Part shown: one piece after another, positions 1 to 8,919 of the stretch
Numbering within the stretch: position 1 is the first letter of the stretch
Layout of the letters: each line of letters begins with the position of its first letter
NCBI GenBank assembly: GCA_002319815.1
Contig: DCFR01000057.1
Location: 31,328-60,477 of the forward strand
Origin: Megamonas sp. UBA1799
GTDB taxonomy: Bacteria; Bacillota; Negativicutes; Selenomonadales; Selenomonadaceae
Reading direction: 5' to 3'
Length of the DNA: 29,150 nt
The notes under the pieces: generated by a model
What the model was told of the DNA's origin: nothing
The model's database searches: none
What the model saw: the letters and a program-made list of their open reading frames with translations, nothing else
Program-made: the position numbers and the translations under genes

Positions 1-14
1 GCGGCAATTGCCGC
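1..14. repeat. 14-bp perfect palindrome at the window edge
   Basis: The first 14 bases, GCGGCAATTGCCGC, are their own reverse complement. They lie just downstream of the stop codon of the minus-strand GH32 gene. They may be part of a terminator or intergenic repeat, but the flank is outside the window, so no function can be assigned. Confidence 0.35.
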
Positions 15-24
15 AGCCTTTTCT

Positions 25-1476
25 TTATATGCTGATACGTCCGGAAAAATACGGCTGCTCCGTAAAATGCAGCGTATCCAGCTGCCATACACAGCCAGTG
101 ACTTCCGGCAGTACGGCATCCGCCTGCAGCGTTAACTTCGGCAAAATATCTTTTTCAGGAAACACCTGAATAGCCGCGGTTTGTTCTCCATTTTGAAAAA
201 ACACCTCAACGGCGGTTTTATCAATAAAAAAATGCCCGAGCAATACATCATCGCTATAAAGGCGGAAAGTTCTCACGCCGCGTCCGCCCCGGTGCATACC
301 CATCCGGTTGATTTGCATAAGCTGACGCGTCCGGTCATACCGAAAAAGCAGACGTTCCTCGCCATAGACAAGAGAAATTGTCAGCAGCTGCGCGTGCCCC
401 AGCTGCAGCGACAAAAAAACCTCGGCTCCATTTGGAAGCGTCAGAGAATGCGCTGCGGTATCTTCCTCGGCAAATTCCTGCATGTGGTCGGCCAAACGCA
501 AATCTTTCAATTCACGCGCCGGCTCGGCATAAATATGCCCCCGGCGCAGGCGGAGTTCCCGCGGCAGCGTCATCGTATAGCGGCAGCCGGCCTCGCCAGC
601 CGGATATTGCGCTTCCTTGCCCGGCATCCCCATCCAGCCCAGAAGCAGAATCCGGCCTTCATGGCAACTGACCTGCGGCGCATAAAAATCAAACCCGCGA
701 TCCAGCTCCTGGAAGCTTCCATGCAACAGCTCCTTGGCTGCGGAAGAAAACTGCCCTACTAGATAACCTGCCTGACAAAGATTCTGGCAATCATATTCTT
801 TAGGGGTAACTCCTTGCGCGCACAAAAACAATACATCATGATCACCAAAGCGCAGCAGCTGCGGCTGCTCCCAAAGATGCCCAAAACTGCCGAGCTGCGT
901 CCGCAGCTCGCCGAGAAATTCCCAGCCATCATCCTGCTCGCGCGCAAGCAGAATACAACCGCGTCCGTCCTCCGCCTGCGCGCCAAAGAGCAGATAACGC
1001 TGCCCCTGCCGCACAAACAGGTACGGATTTTGCAGCTGACTTCTATAACCGTCCGGCAAAGAAGGCAGCGGCAGCGGCTGCTCGGCAAAAAAAGTTTTAC
1101 TCCAAGTCGCCTGCTGCTGCGAACAACCGGCTTTCTCGTCCGCAGCCAACGTCAATTGCCGCGTGTACCAAAGCCCCAGCGTATTTTTCTGCAAAATGAC
1201 GCAGCCCGGCAAAAAAGCCGGCGCCGGCTCGCATCCGGATACCGGCACCGGTATCCCGAAATGCACAAAATCACGCGTCGTCGTATGCAGCCAATACAAA
1301 GAAGAAGTGTCCGCAGCTGTCCAAAGAAAAAAGATATGCCAGACATCTTTCCAAAAAATCAGCCCTGCCGGCCGCAGCGTATTGCCAAACGGCATGGCCA
1401 GATGAAAATGATTTTTCCAGGGGTGCGGCAAAGACCAAGCCGCCCAAAATTTTCCCGTCCATTGCTGCCAATCCAT
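25..1476 (-). CDS. GH32 family protein (sucrase/fructanase fold) with degenerate catalytic motifs
   Basis: A 483-residue protein with the GH32 layout: an N-terminal five-bladed propeller and a C-terminal beta-sandwich ending in motifs such as VEVFF (423-427) and IQVFP (436-440). Family landmarks are recognisable: GFDFYAPQ at 261-268, GWMG at 280-283, TLPREL at 303-308. The catalytic motifs are altered. The nucleophile motif NDPNG reads LRPAG (34-38), putting Arg35 where Asp is expected. The stabiliser motif RDP reads QNP (149-151). Only the acid/base Glu survives, in WEQP (E203). I chose the ATG at 1476 because AGGAGG lies 7-8 bases upstream; the ATG at 1494 lies on the far side of that site. 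The gene has no visible partner, because the window ends just after its stop. It may be catalytically inactive, or act as a carbohydrate-binding or regulatory paralogue of sucrose-6-phosphate hydrolase. Family assignment is firm; function is open. Confidence 0.82.
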   Translation of the reverse strand: MDWQQWTGKFWAAWSLPHPWKNHFHLAMPFGNTLRPAGLIFWKDVWHIFFLWTAADTSSLYWLHTTTRDFVHFGIPVPVSGCEPAPAFLPGCVILQKNTLGLWYTRQLTLAADEKAGCSQQQATWSKTFFAEQPLPLPSLPDGYRSQLQNPYLFVRQGQRYLLFGAQAEDGRGCILLAREQDDGWEFLGELRTQLGSFGHLWEQPQLLRFGDHDVLFLCAQGVTPKEYDCQNLCQAGYLVGQFSSAAKELLHGSFQELDRGFDFYAPQVSCHEGRILLLGWMGMPGKEAQYPAGEAGCRYTMTLPRELRLRRGHIYAEPARELKDLRLADHMQEFAEEDTAAHSLTLPNGAEVFLSLQLGHAQLLTISLVYGEERLLFRYDRTRQLMQINRMGMHRGGRGVRTFRLYSDDVLLGHFFIDKTAVEVFFQNGEQTAAIQVFPEKDILPKLTLQADAVLPEVTGCVWQLDTLHFTEQPYFSGRISI

Positions 1477-1572
1477 AAACACCCCTCCTGTCATTTCTAC
1501 GATATGCTGTTTCTATTTTATCATATTTCATTCTTTTCGGCAGGAAAACAAACAAAATATTCTCACATAAAT

Positions 1573-1617
1573 AAGCTCGTTTTCTGAAGCAGCTGTGGGC
1601 TGACAGAAAACGAGCTT
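1573..1617. terminator. hairpin between the DUF2752 gene and the GH32 gene
   Basis: A perfect 14-bp stem (1573-1586 with 1604-1617) encloses a 17-base loop. It follows the stop of the last gene of the minus-strand block. The T-runs on either side are short, so efficiency as an intrinsic terminator is uncertain. Confidence 0.55.
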
Positions 1618-1641
1618 TTATATTGATCACAAAATTATTTT

Positions 1642-2043
1642 TTACAAATTACGCCAAATACCATAGACCAAAAACCAGAAAAACAATCCCCGCAACAGCC
1701 ACGTCTGCCCGGTAAGCGTGACCGCCCGCCCATAGCGGACCCAAAGCCATTCATCGCCGAAGATCAGATAAGCCAGCGGTCCAGCCGCCAGACACAAAGC
1801 CGGATTCGCGGCAAACGCCGCCGGCAGATTGCCCTCTGCCAAAGCCAGCATTAGCCGTGTCAGCCCGCACCCCGGACAAGAAAGTCCGGTCAAATAATGA
1901 AACGGACAGGGCAGACTCCAACCCGTCAGACGGCAAAACAAAAGATATGCCGCCCCCGCCAACAACAACACGCCGTATTTTCTGCCCGCTGTGCCCAGAC
2001 GCTGTCGCTGCGCTTCCTCCAGCCCAAAACCCACAGCAATCAT
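1642..2043 (-). CDS. DUF2752 family membrane protein
   Basis: A 133-residue protein with the DUF2752 signature: a CPF..LTG..CPGCG..R segment around residues 45-65, with two closely spaced cysteines between hydrophobic segments. Three membrane segments are apparent, near residues 23-40, 80-95 and 112-130. Its ATG overlaps the TGA of the upstream DUF4234 gene (ATGA), so the two are translationally coupled. The biochemical role of DUF2752 is not established. Such proteins are often found beside other small membrane proteins, as here. It is the last gene before the hairpin at 1573-1617. Confidence 0.8.
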   Translation of the reverse strand: MIAVGFGLEEAQRQRLGTAGRKYGVLLLAGAAYLLFCRLTGWSLPCPFHYLTGLSCPGCGLTRLMLALAEGNLPAAFAANPALCLAAGPLAYLIFGDEWLWVRYGRAVTLTGQTWLLRGLFFWFLVYGIWRNL

Positions 2044-2477
2044 TTTGGTTCCGGACGATTGTCTTCATCCGCAGGCATCAACGCTTCCGGCGCGGCCGCC
2101 GCTGCATTTTCCGCCGAAACCCGCAAAGCGTCAAAATCAATGATATCATTCAGCGTATTTTGCAGCAAAACTTCGCTGACAATTCCCAGCCCAAACAAGG
2201 CAAACACCAAATAAATGACCGGCATATTCTTATCGGTATGCATCCCGCGCGCTTCCTGCGCTTCCATAATGGTTTCGCCCATTTTATAAGTCCAGTACAA
2301 CACATAGATGCCGCAGGTAATCAGCGCAAATAAAACAGCTTTGCCGCCGGAAGCGGTCGTCTGACGCCCCACCGCCTGGTGAGCATCGTTCGTCATATGA
2401 TAGTACCAGTACAAACCATAAATACCGCAGGTAATAATACTGAACAAAACACAGCGAACCACGCTTCTCTTTTCCAT
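2040..2477 (-). CDS. DUF4234 family membrane protein (copy 2)
   Basis: A 145-residue protein with the DUF4234 pattern: ITCGIYGLYW near residues 15-24 and a second ITCGIYVLYW near residues 53-62. Three predicted membrane segments are followed by a hydrophilic Ala/Glu/Pro-rich tail from about residue 115. AGGAGG lies 8 bases before the ATG. The gene resembles its upstream neighbour closely (shared TND.H, GR.TASGGKAVL, TCG motifs) and is coupled by ATGA overlap to the DUF2752 gene. Function unknown. Confidence 0.78.
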   Translation of the reverse strand: MEKRSVVRCVLFSIITCGIYGLYWYYHMTNDAHQAVGRQTTASGGKAVLFALITCGIYVLYWTYKMGETIMEAQEARGMHTDKNMPVIYLVFALFGLGIVSEVLLQNTLNDIIDFDALRVSAENAAAAAPEALMPADEDNRPEPK

Positions 2478-2515
2478 ATATACATCCTCCTACACACTGT
2501 ATTGCAAACGCCGTA

Positions 2516-3115
2516 TCAGACAGCTGACCCGGCAGAATTGCCCTCCGACGGCTGATGCGTCAGCGCTTCATTAAAGGATGCCTGCAAAAACGCAATCGTG
2601 AAAAGCTGCGTGCGAAGCACCGCCAGCAAAATATAAATCAGCCGCGGATTTTCGTCCGAACGCCGATAAATGAACCAGATAATAACGCCGGATATCATAC
2701 ACTGCACGAAAAAAGAAAGCAGCAGTGCCATCAGGCCAAAAGCCACTATTTCCGCGCCGCCTTTGTGCATAGCGTCAAAACTTTCACCGAGCATCTGCAA
2801 AGTCGTGAACAGCGCCGCAACAAACGTCATAACAACCGTGACGACCGTATACATGGTATTGGACACCGAATCTGCCGGCAACGAATGTTCCCGGCGGGCA
2901 TCCACCAGTTCTCCGCCAATTTTATAAATCCAGTAATAAAAGTAAAAGGTACAAGTCAGCACCATATACAGCACGGCTTTTCCGCCGGAAGCGGTTGCCG
3001 GGCGCCCCGACCACCGGTGTACGTCATTGGTAAACTTCGCTATCCAATACAAGCCAAAAAGACCGCAGGTAACCACGGTTAAAACCGTATAAAGGACTAC
3101 GTCTCGCTGCTTCAT
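2516..3115 (-). CDS. DUF4234 family membrane protein (copy 1)
   Basis: A 199-residue paralogue of the next gene. The first ~65 residues carry the same motifs (VVTCGLFGLYW, TNDVH, GRPATASGGKAVLY, TCTFYFYYWIYKIG). A longer C-terminal half follows with two further membrane segments, around 90-112 and 123-150. The start is supported by AAAGGA seven bases upstream. It begins 57 bases after the dnaB stop with no clear terminator between them, so read-through from the dnaB operon is likely. The pair looks like a tandem duplication followed by divergence. Function unknown. Confidence 0.75.
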   Translation of the reverse strand: MKQRDVVLYTVLTVVTCGLFGLYWIAKFTNDVHRWSGRPATASGGKAVLYMVLTCTFYFYYWIYKIGGELVDARREHSLPADSVSNTMYTVVTVVMTFVAALFTTLQMLGESFDAMHKGGAEIVAFGLMALLLSFFVQCMISGVIIWFIYRRSDENPRLIYILLAVLRTQLFTIAFLQASFNEALTHQPSEGNSAGSAV

Positions 3116-3172
3116 GCTTTCATCCTTTCTTTTGCTGCTTCCTGTAAAATTTTCTATTCAGTTTTAAATTGC

Positions 3173-4501
3173 CTATTGCATCCGTGATAAATTGGCAAAT
3201 TTTGTGAACTCTTTCTGGAAGAAAAGCTGTATCGTATCAATCGGACCATTACGATGCTTGGCAATAATCACATCGGTAATATTTTTATTCTCCGTATCAG
3301 GATCATAGTAATCCTCACGATAAAGGAACATGACAATATCGGCATCCTGCTCCAAAGAACCCGATTCACGCAAATCGCTGAGCATCGGTTTTTTAACCTG
3401 CCGCGATTCAACGCTGCGGCTAAGCTGCGACAAAGCAATAACCGGAACGCTGAGCTCGCGGGCCAGCGCCTTCAGGGAGCGGGAAATCTCCGAGATCTCC
3501 TGCTGACGGTTATCGCCGTTTTTGCTGGCGCGTCCCTGCATCAGCTGCAAATAATCGATCACGACCAGCGACAAGCCATGCTCCGCTTTCAAGCGACGCG
3601 CCTTGGAACGAAGTTCCATGACCGTTATGCCCGGCGTATCATCAATAAAGAGCGGCGCCGTTGTCAACCGATCAGCGGCATCAATCAACTGGGTCCAATC
3701 CTTGTCCTCAAGTTCCCCTACCCGCAGCCGCTGCGAGTCAATCGCCCCTTCCGAGCAAAGCATGCGCTGCACCAGCTGCTCCTTCGACATTTCCAGGGAA
3801 AAAAACGCCACCGGTTTATTTTCCCGCACCGCCACATAAGAAGCAATATTCAGCGTGAACGCCGTTTTACCCATACTGGGGCGGGCCGCCACCAAAATCA
3901 GATCCGAAGGCTGGAAGCCGGAAGTCAGCCGGTCCAGATCCACAAATCCCGACGCCAGGCCGGTCAAAGCTCCCTTATTAATCGAATGCTGCTCAATCTG
4001 GCTGAAGGTTTTAAGCAAGATTTCCTTCAGCGGCACGAACGTGCTGCCGTTTTCCCTGGCCGAAACCTCCAGAATCCGCTTCTCCGCCTTATCCATGACA
4101 TCGGCTACATCTTCAGAGTCTTCATACGCGATACCGGCAATTTCGGTCGCCGCATTAATTAAATTGCGCAGCTGCGCCTTTTCTTCGACAATTTTGGCAT
4201 GATATGTCACATTGGCAGCCGTCGGAACTGCATTGGCCAACGACGTAACAAACGCAATGCCGCCAGCCTTTTCCAACAAATTACTTTTTTTCAGCTGCTC
4301 CGTCACCGTGATGAGATCCACCGCTTCCCCGCGGCTGAACAAATCCATCATGGCCTCAAACACGATGCGGTGCGCCTCACGGTAAAAATCATCCGCCGTA
4401 AGCACTTCCGCCGCGGCCGCAATAGCATCCTTGGTAATCAGCATCGCGCCGAGGACAGCCTGTTCCGCTTCGATATTTTGCGGTGGTACTCTGTCAATCA
4501 T
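3173..4501 (-). CDS. dnaB: replicative DNA helicase DnaB
   Basis: A 442-residue hexameric replicative helicase that unwinds DNA at the fork and recruits primase. The N-terminal domain (1-110) opens with PPQNIEAEQAVLGAML. The RecA-like ATPase carries Walker A ARPSMGKTA (206-214), Walker B LVVIDYLQLM (312-321) and the LSQLSR and LRESGSLEQDAD segments (357-388). Length is normal and no intein interrupts it. The ATG overlaps the lonC TGA (ATGA), which makes it the downstream, translationally coupled member of the yybS-gdpP-rplI-lonC-dnaB block. Confidence 0.97.
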   Translation of the reverse strand: MIDRVPPQNIEAEQAVLGAMLITKDAIAAAAEVLTADDFYREAHRIVFEAMMDLFSRGEAVDLITVTEQLKKSNLLEKAGGIAFVTSLANAVPTAANVTYHAKIVEEKAQLRNLINAATEIAGIAYEDSEDVADVMDKAEKRILEVSARENGSTFVPLKEILLKTFSQIEQHSINKGALTGLASGFVDLDRLTSGFQPSDLILVAARPSMGKTAFTLNIASYVAVRENKPVAFFSLEMSKEQLVQRMLCSEGAIDSQRLRVGELEDKDWTQLIDAADRLTTAPLFIDDTPGITVMELRSKARRLKAEHGLSLVVIDYLQLMQGRASKNGDNRQQEISEISRSLKALARELSVPVIALSQLSRSVESRQVKKPMLSDLRESGSLEQDADIVMFLYREDYYDPDTENKNITDVIIAKHRNGPIDTIQLFFQKEFTKFANLSRMQ

Positions 4502-6435
4502 ACTTCGTCTTCCTTTGCAAAAATAAAGGCAAATGCCTCCTCTGCCGTCACCACCGGATGAATATCCAGCCCCAGATGTCCCTCGGGAATATCCTTGCTG
4601 TTCTCCGCCGGAATAAGCAGCGTCTTAATCCCAGCCTGTTTGGCGCCATACGCTTTTTCAAATACACCGCCCACCGGACGCACCCGTCCCTGCAGGGAAA
4701 TTTCGCCTGTAACCGCCACATCCTGCCGGATTTTCTTCCCCGTAACAGCACTTATAATCGCTGCCAAAATCGCCGTTCCGGCGCTCGGTCCGTCAATATT
4801 CCCGCCGCCAATGACATTAATATGCACATCATAATCGGCAAGATCCTGTCCCGTCAGCTGCCGCATGACAGAAGCCGCATTGAATACCGAATCCTTGGCC
4901 ATGCTGCCGGCGGTTTCATTGAAACGCACTTTGCCCTTGCCTTTTTCATGCGCCGGAAAAGCCACCGCTTCAATTTCAATGACTGATCCCAAAAAACCAG
5001 AAACGCCCAAGCCGAAAATATGCCCGGCTTCTGCGCGATCCGATGCCTTTTTCGTCACAAACTGAAATAAGCGGCTAACCTGCGCCACTTCATAAATATC
5101 CTTTTTTTCGATGACAACCGGCGCATCGCTGCCGGCCGCGCGTTCCATCGCAAAGCTGTATGCATCCGCCAGAATATTAATTGCTTTGCGTCCTTCAATC
5201 GTATAATCGCTGATCAGCTGCAAAACACCGTCTTCCAGCTGTGCATTGAGCTTTTGAGCCGCATTCTCAACAATCGTCACAATATGGTTCGGCGTAAGCG
5301 GCTCAAAGTAAATCTCGGCACAGCGGGAACGAAGTGCCGGGTTGATATGCTGTGCATCCCGGGTCGTCGCGCCGATAAGCACAAAATCAGCCGGCGCTCC
5401 CTTTTCAAACAATTCCCGGATATACGGCGGCACTTTTTCATCCGTCGGATCATAATACGCAGATTCAAAATAGGCCCGTTTGTCCTCCAGCACTTTCAAA
5501 AGCTTATTTTGCAGCATCTCATCCATTTCGCCAATCTCATCAATAAACAAAATGCCGCCGTGAGCATCCGTGACCAGTCCCGGTTTCGGCTCCGGCACGC
5601 CGCTATCGGCCAGATCACGCCGCGCGCCCTGATAAATCGGGTCATGCACCGAACCCAGCAGCGGATTCGTCATATCCCGCGGGTCCCAGCGCAGCGTCGT
5701 ACCATCTGTCTCCACAAAAGGCGCCTCTTCGCCAAACGGCGAATGTTCCATGGTCTTGGCCGCTTCCAGCACCAGCCGCGCCGCCGTCGTCTTACCGACG
5801 CCCGGAGGTCCATACAGCAGCAAATGCTGCGGATACGGCGACGACAGTTTCGCCATTAGCGAACGGACCGCACGCGGCTGTCCGATGATCTCATCCAGTG
5901 TTTTCGGCCGCAGCAGCTCCATCACCGACTGGGTAAGACTAACTTTATTGAGCTTTTCCAGCGCTTCGCGTTTCCGAACCGCCTGCGGTGATTCCTGCAC
6001 CGGTTTTTCCTCATCCAGCACCTGCATGCGAATTTCCTTCACATAGTCCTGATGATTTTCCTCCAGCTTCTCGGCAATCTTCTTTTCAATTTTATCTTCC
6101 AACGTCCGCCGCGCCATAATGTCGGCAATTTTCTCCGACAAAATCATCAGCAGCTTGGGTATCTCCGGATCATCCGGAATGTGCTCAATCGTAGGGTTCT
6201 CCATCACAATGCGCTGCAGTGCCAAAACACGCTCGCCACGAAGAGGCGAACGCATAAAACGCATGGCGTCCATCTTCCCGGCCTTGATCACCAGCTTGTC
6301 AGAACCCAAAACGTCGGCAAGCATACTGTAGAGCGCATCAATCTCGCGGTCCAGCTGCTCCTCATGCGTCTCCGGCTGTTTTTCCGGTTCTGGTTTTGGC
6401 TTTTGTTTTTGGAAAAACTTGAATAAACTTCCCAT
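4498..6435 (-). CDS. lonC: ATP-dependent protease LonC
   Basis: A 645-residue Lon-family protease of the LonC type, which lacks the large LAN substrate-binding domain of LonA. It has an N-terminal coiled region (about 95-170). The AAA+ ATPase carries Walker A GPPGVGKTT (209-217) and Walker B ILFIDEIGEMD (295-305). The C-terminal Lon protease domain has the catalytic dyad Ser551 in DGPSAGTA and Lys594 in FEKAYGAK. AGGAAGG lies about 8 bases before the ATG. It sits between rplI and dnaB, overlapping dnaB by 4 bases. LonC enzymes are described as soluble proteases able to degrade unfolded protein; the physiological substrates here are unknown. Confidence 0.93.
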   Translation of the reverse strand: MGSLFKFFQKQKPKPEPEKQPETHEEQLDREIDALYSMLADVLGSDKLVIKAGKMDAMRFMRSPLRGERVLALQRIVMENPTIEHIPDDPEIPKLLMILSEKIADIMARRTLEDKIEKKIAEKLEENHQDYVKEIRMQVLDEEKPVQESPQAVRKREALEKLNKVSLTQSVMELLRPKTLDEIIGQPRAVRSLMAKLSSPYPQHLLLYGPPGVGKTTAARLVLEAAKTMEHSPFGEEAPFVETDGTTLRWDPRDMTNPLLGSVHDPIYQGARRDLADSGVPEPKPGLVTDAHGGILFIDEIGEMDEMLQNKLLKVLEDKRAYFESAYYDPTDEKVPPYIRELFEKGAPADFVLIGATTRDAQHINPALRSRCAEIYFEPLTPNHIVTIVENAAQKLNAQLEDGVLQLISDYTIEGRKAINILADAYSFAMERAAGSDAPVVIEKKDIYEVAQVSRLFQFVTKKASDRAEAGHIFGLGVSGFLGSVIEIEAVAFPAHEKGKGKVRFNETAGSMAKDSVFNAASVMRQLTGQDLADYDVHINVIGGGNIDGPSAGTAILAAIISAVTGKKIRQDVAVTGEISLQGRVRPVGGVFEKAYGAKQAGIKTLLIPAENSKDIPEGHLGLDIHPVVTAEEAFAFIFAKEDEV

Positions 6436-6464
6436 ATGTCAATCCTTCCTGATTCTCTGTCAAC

Positions 6465-6911
6465 TTACGCAGCCACGATATATACCTTAATCGTGCTGGT
6501 AATCTCCGGATGCACCTTGATCACCGCATCATACTCGCCCGGACCGACCACTTCATGCTCCAATGCAATCTTGCGCCGGTCGATTTCAATGCCATGATCT
6601 TTTTTCAGCGCTTCCGCGATATCTTTGCCCGTAACGGAGCCAAACAGCTTACCGCCCTCGCCGACCTTTACCGGAATCGTAATTTCCACTTTTGCCAGCT
6701 GCGCCGCCATCAGTTTTGCTTCATCGACAGCCTGTGCTCTTTTGCGCTCTGCCGATTTCGCCTGTGCCTTAGCCACATTCATGCTTGAAGCAGTAGCCTC
6801 AATCGCAAATTTTTTCGGCAAAAGAAAATTCCGGCCGTAGCCTTCGGAAACCTCAACGATTTCGCCTTTCTTACCAACTTTTTTAACATCTTGCTGTAAA
6901 ATTACCTTCAT
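6465..6911 (-). CDS. rplI: 50S ribosomal protein bL9
   Basis: A 148-residue bL9 of the large ribosomal subunit. It opens with the diagnostic MKVILQQDV..VGKKGEIVEVSEGYGRNFLLPK, followed by the long connecting helix and the C-terminal rRNA-binding domain (KLFGSVT..DIAEAL). The start is set at this MKV because it is the family's conserved beginning and GAGGAG lies 10 bases upstream; a six-codon upstream extension is possible but not family-like. It starts directly after the gdpP stop with almost no gap. Confidence 0.97.
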   Translation of the reverse strand: MKVILQQDVKKVGKKGEIVEVSEGYGRNFLLPKKFAIEATASSMNVAKAQAKSAERKRAQAVDEAKLMAAQLAKVEITIPVKVGEGGKLFGSVTGKDIAEALKKDHGIEIDRRKIALEHEVVGPGEYDAVIKVHPEITSTIKVYIVAA

Positions 6912-6912
6912 A

Positions 6913-8892
6913 TCAACCATTCTCCTCAATATATTTTTTGCTCAGCTCAATTGCTTTTGCCTGTACTTCTGCCAATTTTTGATTTTTTACCTGCGCCCCG
7001 GCCACGTTCTGATGACCGCCGCCGCCAAAATTCTCCATAATAACCTGCACATTCAATTCGCCGGTAGAACGCGCACTGATCCCAATGGTATCGGCGTCCA
7101 ACTGGAAAAACACCAGACTCATACGCACCCCTTCGATACGCAGCAGTGAATCAGCCACCTGCGCAGCAATCGCCTGGATATTCGGGATGATGTCCGGACA
7201 GGTCGTCGTAATGAGTCCGCCCTCATACAGATTGGAATACGCTTTTGCCTTGGAGATCGCAATATTGGTCTCATAATCCGTACGGAACAAATGGCGCACC
7301 AGAACCGGATCTGCCCCGGCTCGCCGGAGATAGGCCGCCGCATCAAAGGTGCGCACGCCCGTCTGCACGGCAAAATTCTTCGTATCGACAATAATGCCGG
7401 AATAAAGCGCCGTAGCATCCAGTCGAGAAAGCACCAGATCCTCGCTATAATACATCAAAAGTTCCGTCACCAGCTCGCTTGTCGAACTGGACGCCGGCTC
7501 AATATAAATCAGCAGCGAATTCGTAATACAATGCTCGCTGCGCCGATGGTGATCAATAACCACGACCTGGCTGACGCGCTCGAGCAGCTCCGGCGCCGCT
7601 ACCAGATACGGAATATGCGTATCCACAACAATCAGCAGCGGATGCACCGTAGTAATCGTCATGAGATCCCGGGCCCGCACAAACAAGCCGGCATATTCAT
7701 CCTTCTCCTTGAGCATATCTGTGAACTTGTCAATACCTTCGTTCATATCGCTCAACACAATATGAACCGGCCGACCGACCTGGCGGGCCATCTTGGCTAC
7801 GCCCATGGAAGCACCCAACGCATCAAAATCCTCATTATGGTGCCCCATGATAAAAACTTCGTCCGAATTCTCGATGAGCTCCCGCAGCGCATGCGCGACT
7901 ACGCGCGCTTTGACCCGCGTATGCTTCTCCACCGCCTTGGCCTTGCCGCCGTAAAACTGCATCTTGCCTTCCAGCTGCACCGCAACCTGATCGCCGCCGC
8001 GCCCCAGCGCCAAATCCAATCCGGCCTGCGCCTGCGTGCCCAGTTCACCCATACTCTGGGTATCCGCCACTGCCACGCCCAGACTCAGCGTCACCGGCAG
8101 CTTATTTACACTGCGCAGCGCCCGCACCCGGTCCAGCACATCAAACCTGTCCGCCAGCGCCTGATCCAGCGACCGGCGATCCATCACCGCCACATAAACA
8201 TCCTCGGATACCCGGCGCAAAAAACCGCCCAATCCGCGAATCCAGTCATCCAGCAGCTTATTGACCTCGAACAGCAGCGCCGTACGCTCCGCTTCGGTCA
8301 GGCCCTGCAGCACCTCATCATAATTATCCACCTGAATATAAGCCAAAACCACCCGGCTCAACAAATGCTCCCGGCGCAGATGCTCAAAATCGGTAATATC
8401 CGAAACATAAAACACCATCAGGCTGTCATCGTCCGCACACGTCGCTACCGGCCGGTATTCCGCCCGATAGTAAGTATCGCCCTGCGCAAAAACGTATTCG
8501 CCTTCCATTCCCCAGATGGGCTCCAGAATCACGCCGGGCCAAAAGGCTTTTACCGGCGTTCCCTGCTCCGGCTTTTGCCCAAGATACTCTCCCAAGGCAC
8601 CATTCGCCCATTGCAGCCGACCGTCTGAATCAATAATCAACACAGCCTGCGGCAGATTGTCAATCGCATAATTCGAGATCTGATTAATATTGCTGACAAC
8701 ATCCCGGAAATACCTTTCAAAACGCTGCTGCCGGTCACGGCAGCGTTCCCGGGCAAAAAGCGCCATGGAAACCCAGATGACCAGACTGATGGCTCCTACA
8801 TAGACATTATAAGACATCAGCACCAGTACCAGGATACCAATAACAACCAAATGGATGCACAAATCACTCCATGCGGATAAATTACGAGGCAT
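6913..8892 (-). CDS. gdpP: cyclic-di-AMP phosphodiesterase GdpP (YybT)
   Basis: About 659 residues. It hydrolyses the second messenger c-di-AMP and thereby affects cell-wall, potassium and osmotic homeostasis. In order: two N-terminal membrane segments (about 15-50), a PAS domain (about 80-170), a degenerate GGDEF domain (about 180-310, reading VSEDVY instead of GGDEF), and a DHH/DHHA1 phosphoesterase. The DHH part has metal motifs HHNEDFDALG, VVVIDHHRR and DTKNF, then FGGGGHQNVAG. The ATG at 8892 is preferred because GGTGA lies 5 bases upstream; a GTG at 8901 is the alternative. The 5' end lies 27 bases from the yybS stop. The order yybS-gdpP-rplI is conserved in Firmicutes. Confidence 0.95.
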   Translation of the reverse strand: MPRNLSAWSDLCIHLVVIGILVLVLMSYNVYVGAISLVIWVSMALFARERCRDRQQRFERYFRDVVSNINQISNYAIDNLPQAVLIIDSDGRLQWANGALGEYLGQKPEQGTPVKAFWPGVILEPIWGMEGEYVFAQGDTYYRAEYRPVATCADDDSLMVFYVSDITDFEHLRREHLLSRVVLAYIQVDNYDEVLQGLTEAERTALLFEVNKLLDDWIRGLGGFLRRVSEDVYVAVMDRRSLDQALADRFDVLDRVRALRSVNKLPVTLSLGVAVADTQSMGELGTQAQAGLDLALGRGGDQVAVQLEGKMQFYGGKAKAVEKHTRVKARVVAHALRELIENSDEVFIMGHHNEDFDALGASMGVAKMARQVGRPVHIVLSDMNEGIDKFTDMLKEKDEYAGLFVRARDLMTITTVHPLLIVVDTHIPYLVAAPELLERVSQVVVIDHHRRSEHCITNSLLIYIEPASSSTSELVTELLMYYSEDLVLSRLDATALYSGIIVDTKNFAVQTGVRTFDAAAYLRRAGADPVLVRHLFRTDYETNIAISKAKAYSNLYEGGLITTTCPDIIPNIQAIAAQVADSLLRIEGVRMSLVFFQLDADTIGISARSTGELNVQVIMENFGGGGHQNVAGAQVKNQKLAEVQAKAIELSKKYIEENG

Positions 8893-8919
8893 ACGCCTCA
8901 CCCCATTTCATCCCATTCA

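Noticed and set aside
3254..4162. Plus-strand frame of 302 codons opposite dnaB
   Set aside because: Antisense to the conserved helicase and without protein-like features.
7291..8628. Long plus-strand open frame (445 codons) opposite gdpP
   Set aside because: It is antisense to a well-supported conserved gene; His/Arg/Gln-rich composition is typical of the shadow frame of a GC-rich gene.
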